Below, piece by piece: positions 58,781 through 64,000 of a DNA stretch of 64,000 nucleotides; within the stretch, counting starts at the first letter, position 1; every line of letters starts with the position of its first letter. Source of the DNA: Limonium bicolor (Eukaryota; Streptophyta; Magnoliopsida; Caryophyllales; Plumbaginaceae). The position numbers were made by a program, and so were the translations under genes. The notes under the pieces were generated by a model. It was not told the DNA's origin. It saw only the letters and a program-made list of their open reading frames with translations, and did not search any database. The stretch covers positions 139,182,982-139,246,981 of the forward strand of contig CM041781.1 in NCBI GenBank assembly GCA_023374045.1, written 5' to 3'.

Positions 58781-59349
58781 GCACTTTAGTCTAGGGTACG
58801 GGGGCGTACCCCTTCTTTTTGGGGGGTAGAGCCTTTTTCATTTTGAGTTTAGTGTGCACTTTGTTGCACCTTTGTGCATTGCATTTGTTGCTTTTGTGCA
58901 TTTCAGTTGTTGCACTTTTGTGCATTTCAGTTGTTGCACTTTTGTGCATTTCAGTTGTTGCACTTTTGTGCATTTCAGTTGTTGCACTTTTGTGCATTTC
59001 AGTGACACCTTGTCTTGTATGTGTTCTTGTGTAACACTGTGTTTGAATGTACCTTGTACTTCTACTTGATTGTGTGTACTTCATTACACTACAATGGAAA
59101 TATTATATGCACTACGTTGCACCATTTGAAATGAAAAGGTGATTGTGTTCACTACCTGCTTTACACTGCAAGTATATGTTATGACATTCCAAGTATTTCT
59201 GTTGTACTTGATATACACTATGAACTTAGAGATATAGAGACTTGGGACTTGATCCCTAAAAATTAGATTGAGTTGTGGATACTTAGTGGAACTTGATTCC
59301 CCCACAACCTTATACTTTAAATATGAGACTTCGGGGCGAAGTCCTTTTT
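58781..59349 (+). other. 3' untranslated internal region, element F
   Basis: Non-coding; contains the 24 bp tandem array and short AT-rich sequence. Open frames of 71-97 codons over the array are artefacts of a repeat whose unit is a multiple of three. Confidence 0.8.
58891..59002 (+). repeat. 24 bp tandem repeat, 4.7 copies
   Basis: Units begin at 58891, 58915, 58939, 58963 and 58987. Each contains TTTTGTGCATTTCAG and GTTGTTGCA and is nearly identical to the others. A degenerate unit precedes the array near 58857-58890. Confidence 0.93.
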
Positions 59350-59363
59350 TAAGGGGGGTAGAT
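59350..59363 (+). other. Polypurine tract, element F
   Basis: TTAAGGGGGGTAGAT directly before the LTR TG at 59364; a GGGGCGAAGTCC box precedes it. Confidence 0.9.
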
Positions 59364-62300
59364 TGAAATACCCCAAATCTAAATAATATTATTAAATCAT
59401 TATTTATTGGAATATAATCCAAACATAAATCAGTTCACGTACGCATGCAAACCCATGCATGAAAACGTTACGTAAAAATAGTCGTTTCACCATAAACGCT
59501 AAAACGCCTTAGAAACATGTGATCAAGCATGACCTTGTATGACCTTCTAAAACTCAAACCAAATGGTCATACACTCATTATATGAATATATAAATATATT
59601 CCCTAAGCTATATTCAGTCAAATACGCAAAACGCTCGGGAGTGCTCACGCCCGCTCCTTAAAGCAAGAAAAGCTCGGAGGAGTGCCGAGGTGGCACGAAC
59701 TCCTATAAAATTAATTCCTAGAGTTCCTAATATCATTATTTACCATTCTAAAGATAACCCACGAAGTGGTTCATCAAAATTCAACAAAAACCACAGGAGG
59801 ATTTCTTACGCTCCTTTTTGGCCCGGAGTGTCCCGATGGCCCGTAAATTATGTCACGGGTTGATTTAACCCCATATAACTCAATGTAACATCTTATTATA
59901 TGTTTATTTACTATAATAAGTGTTTACAAACACTTGGAACTCATAAAAACAATTGTGTTCCCAAAATTTCCTTAGAGCACAAAAACACACCTTCGGGTGT
60001 CACGAAAATGCGTTTTACGCAATTGCCTTGTAGTTTTTGACATGCCACGAATTGGTAAATTAAAAAGGGTTAAAATGACCTTCTAAATCAGTTGGTGTGA
60101 CTAGTCAACAAGGCTCTCTATATGGGCCGATTTTGGAGCAAAAACTAGTATAAAATTTGCTTTAAAAGTTTGTAAAAGGCTTAAAACATGATGACTCATC
60201 ATCCCATGTGCTATAATACTTAATGGCAAAGAAATGTGTGACTCATTTGACCAGAGAGCTGTCGAAATTATGCTAGAGAACATGGCCAAGTTGGCTAGAC
60301 AAAAACAAATGCTAAAAGCAAAAAGTAGATTCCTTTTTTTTTGCCTTTGATTTCTTAAGCAAGTAACCTTCCTTGCTTGTTTCTTAGCTCTTCTCCACCG
60401 GTTTTTGAGCTCCATTCAAGCCTCCAATTCGTGCACCTACATGAAGAAGAAGACAAGTCAATTGACATTGAAAAATGAAAGGAATAAACTCACCTTTTCT
60501 CACCTTGTCTTCTAGCCAAAATAATTGCCTTGCCAACTCTTGCTTAGTCACTCCACATGGCCGGTTTTTAGGCTGGAAAAGAGATCATTTATTGAGCCAA
60601 TCAACCATGAATTAAACTAAGGAAGGAAAAGAATTGTCAATGACATTAAAATTTGACAAAACAAAATCAATTTCAAATGCCTCTTGCATTTACGTGAGCT
60701 AAGTCTCACTTTCTTCATTGCCCTCTTCTTGCACGGTTTGGTAAGCTCCCTCCTCTCTCTTCTAACTTCATCTTCTTCCTTTGAAGCTCTTAAGTCCATT
60801 AATGGAGTTTTAACTTCTATCTTCATCTCTTAAGGTAATTTCCTAGCATTTCTTGGCAAGTCTTGAAGCAAAACTCTTCCTAGCATATCAAGGTGGGTTC
60901 GGCCACATTTAGTTCTCCAAGGGGATTGTCCAAACCAACATTAAACCAAGGAGCATCTCCAGGTTATCTTAAGGTAGGTTTTAAAGCTTGAAAATCCTTA
61001 AAACACATTTTTGTGTGTAACCAAGTTCTACCTCTTCTAAGTCTCTTTTCTTCTTCATTTTGATGAAGGAAAACTTGCTCTTCATCTACCTTGGTGAGCC
61101 GAAATTATAAGAGAAAAAGTCTAAGGTAAAGTATTGAAAACTACTTACAAATCTACTTAAGATCTTTGTTGAAGATCTAACTCCTAAACACCTTCACCTC
61201 TTGCATAAAACCGAAGAGGAGCATCAAGTTTACCTAGGAGAAAGCTTGGAGATTCAAGAAGAAGTTCAAGCACTTAACCACCTTTGTTAAGAAGTAAGTT
61301 TACTAAGTAAATCCTTATATTATAAGCTTTGTTAAGCTTCTAAAAATTGTACAAAAATTATGTACACCTCTTAGGGTAAATATTACCGAAGCTATATGGT
61401 TTTATATGCTAAAAATATAACCTATAACATATAAGGAAAATATTTACCTTAAGACACATTTTTTGTGTCACAAATTTAGTTATGTTATATATCATTTCAT
61501 GCCGAATTATCAAGGGCAAAAGTTCTTTATTTTGAGCTTAGAATTTATAAAGACATTACAATAATTTATACATGAGTTATATAACTCCTATGAATTTATT
61601 TATAATTATCTGACATATAAATCCACTTTTATATACTATATGGTCACCAAATAAATATGGCCGAATGGTTTATGGGTTAAATGAATTTTAATGAGCTACT
61701 TAGGTATATAAATTTATATCATAAAGTTTGGTGAGTTAAGAATATTCTATTAGTGTCTAAATGACTAATTAATTAAGTTATGTGGGTTAAATGTAATTTT
61801 TACAAAGTTTAGTGTACTTATATTAAAACCGAGAGCTAAAGGGCTATTTGGTGTAATTATAATATAATATAAGGTTAGGAATTAAGTTTAAGAATTTAGA
61901 TAATCTAAACAAGCTTTAAAATAACTTTTTATAAAGTTTTGGGCTATTATGTAATTTATAAAAGTTGTTATGAAAGTTTAGAATATAAAATGGGGCGAAT
62001 TCATAATTAAGGAAATTATTAGGTTCGCTTTGAATTTTAGAAGAATTAAATACTTAAACTATAGTTTATAAGTTATTAAATATCTATTATTAAGTTTTGG
62101 GGTGAAAATGTAATTAATGGAAAGTTCAATGACAAAGCCGAATTGTTTTGGGGATTAGTTTGGTAATTTAAGAATTTATATATTATATTCAGCATTTATG
62201 GAGAATTAAAATTAAAACTATAGTTTATAAGACTTTATGTAAAGATTATAAGATTTTGTGGTTAGATTGCAATTATAAGAAGTATATATACATGCCGAGA

Positions 62301-64000
62301 TTTTGAGGGGCTAAGATGTAATTTCTGAAAGTTATAATATTTATAAGTTATGTCCAAAAAATATAGAGGGTTTTGTAATTTAATTGAATAAGGAATTAAA
62401 ATTATGTTATAAAAAGAGATTAGAATTTAAATGTAAAGTTTATGAATTAATGTGGTTGTTTTGTAAATAACCGAAAAATAAGCTTAAGAATTTAGATTTA
62501 AATAAATATAGGTCCTATATGGATATTTGGAGGATTTAGAAGAAAGAATTTTGATTAAAGGAATTATGGAATTAGAACTATGGCTTATATAGTTATAAGG
62601 AATCTAAAGGTAACCAATAAATTATTTATGGTTAAAAGGAGAATAATAGAAACTATAAGAATTTAATGTCCATGTGTGACATATAAAAAATAGTTAAGAA
62701 ATTACAAGTTGTTATGTCACCTAGACAATTGAAATAAACAAAATATAGTACATGAATATAAAATACATATAAGTACATAAAGGGGTTATAAATAAATCAA
62801 AAAGAATAACAATAAGTTATACATTAAATCATGAGGTAATTAGAAGAAATAAACCTCACATGAAATAACAAATACGAGATTTGTTAAAAGTTCTAATAGA
62901 ATTATTATATAAGGGTAACATAAATTAACCCTCTCAGTTAATCCTATTCTAGGACTTTGTTTGACCAGACGTTGACCGGGAATTAAACCAGTACAGTCTA
63001 CGGTGAACGGTATGGGATTCTTGCAACCTGTTTTCTAACGGATTACACCGGCTTGTGTGCTATCTGTTGTTTGAAATAACGACCAAGATAATTAATGTAA
63101 ACTGTTGTTTTACTCTTGCACACTGTGGTATTATTTTATGTGCGTGAATGTTGCTGACTACATCGTGTATGTCCCACGCATACAAACACTACTATACCAG
63201 TGGATTAAATACCTGCGTTTCAGTATACCGAGGACTTGTACTCAAGTCTCTCACTAACTTCAGTTTATAACAAACGTCATTATCCTAAACGTGATAATTG
63301 ACAATACACATTGTGTTCTTGTTTAACGTCTTTATATGACACTTAACAATTATATACTTCGAGATTGAGGAGCCCAGTTGGATCTGGCCATGCATGCTAC
63401 GGGAGTTGTACCTGTCTCAGGTCGTCTCCTACTACGTCGCGACGGAACATTCAGTTGGGAGGAAGACTTTATTCCTTCCGGGATTCAAATGCCCTTCAGT
63501 TCGAGGAAGACTTTATTCCTCTAGTGGGTTCTTATTTCCCACGCCATTCAGTTCAGGGTTTAACTACGTTATCTCCTGGGGTTTTTATACCCAACCTTTC
63601 TCTATAACGAGGTCACTATACCTCCACTAATTCAGATATTCAGTTATAACGGTCAGTCCCATTGTGTGGACCGACTATCAGTAAAGAATTTCAGTTCAGC
63701 TAACTCGACCTTCTGTGTCTTGTTTATGTGACATTATTGTCCTTGTATGGATACTTGTTATTATCAGACTATGCTTGTTTACAGCTTTATAAAAATGAAC
63801 TGCATGTGTTCGACAAAGTAGTTGGTGTGGCCCGGTAGACGATGGGCTGCACGTTTTCCATACCAGCATTGTTTGCTGAGCCCCTTTGGGGGCACCCCCA
63901 TTTTTCAGGTACCTGAAGTTAAGAAGATTACCACCGAGTGTAGGTGGGGTAGATTCAAGCTATGGGAGTCTTCTTCTAGACATTTATTTTACTTAAGTAT
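59364..64000 (+). repeat. 3' LTR of element F (last ~210 bp outside window)
   Basis: It aligns with 47972-52638 over its visible 4637 bp; the partner is about 30 bp longer because of many small indels. It contains the conserved block (63006-63065) and U5 module (about 63861-63913). No gene. Confidence 0.95.

Larger units (their letters stand above)
47972..64000 (+). mobile_element. Element F: young Tekay-type gag-AlkB-pol LTR retrotransposon, 3' end cut by window
   Basis: 5' LTR 47972-52851, primer binding site 52856, gag exons 53031-54416, AlkB exon 54545-55284, pol 55408-58780, polypurine tract 59350-59363, 3' LTR from 59364. The left flank is ATTGC in D. The LTRs are close to identical apart from many single-base indels. 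The coding region carries at least eight one-base shifts but almost no premature stops within a given frame, so the element may be intact in life or only recently broken. Confidence 0.95.

Noticed and set aside
58791..59084. Open frames of 71-97 codons on both strands over the 24 bp repeats
   Set aside because: The repeat unit is a multiple of three, so frames stay open by chance; the predicted proteins are simple repeats with no homology.

Overview
The window looks like repeat-dense heterochromatin from a flowering plant. It is built almost entirely from nested Ty3/gypsy LTR retrotransposons of the Tekay/Del chromovirus type. The evidence is TG...CA LTRs ending in TGTTACA or TGTAACACCCC, initiator-Met-tRNA primer binding sites (TGGTATCAGAGC), a TTTTAAGGGGGGTAGA polypurine tract, PR-RT-RNaseH-IN order and a C-terminal chromodomain-like tail. 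I see no host single-copy gene, tRNA, rRNA or CRISPR array. The species cannot be named from this sequence.

Layout. Element A (+, before 1 to 14411) is an old, broken gag-AlkB-pol element. A 5.4 kb reverse LTR, G (8470-13859, target duplication TAAGG), sits in its 3' LTR. Element B (-, from 14412) is the apparent host of the nest: a gag-bearing, pol-less element whose LTR is interrupted by C and then by D. Element C (-, 18349-32461; 4.6 kb LTRs; duplication GCGTC/GCATC) and element E (-, 35965-47759; 3.5 kb LTRs; perfect duplication GTAAT) are large non-autonomous elements without coding capacity. D (-) is seen only as LTR pieces on either side of E. Element F (+, 47972 to beyond 64000; 4.9 kb LTRs) is a young gag-AlkB-pol element.

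The most notable content is a complete AlkB-type 2-oxoglutarate/Fe(II) dioxygenase reading frame between the gag zinc knuckles and the protease in both A (2184-2922) and F (54545-55284), two families whose LTRs barely align. Gag is interrupted by short GT-AG introns at matching positions and phases. The last gag exon ends in phase 1. Two downstream acceptors keep that frame: one opens the AlkB exon, which has its own stop codon, and the other, about 0.9 kb further on, opens protease-RT-integrase. I infer that alternative splicing chooses between Gag-AlkB and Gag-Pol. A further candidate intron runs from a conserved stem-loop plus CAG|GT site in U5 to a CAG directly before the gag ATG. Removing it would delete the primer binding site from translated mRNA and reserve unspliced RNA for reverse transcription. 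AlkB could demethylate element RNA, as AlkB domains of some plant RNA viruses are thought to do; that role is inference.

The LTRs also hold structured arrays, such as four hairpins spaced about 70 bp apart in C and E with different sequence but the same layout, plus a shared block of about 60 bp. The LTR pairs of F, C and E differ mostly by single-base indels, whereas A's differ only by substitutions. Some F frameshifts may therefore be assembly errors in poorly polished young repeats.
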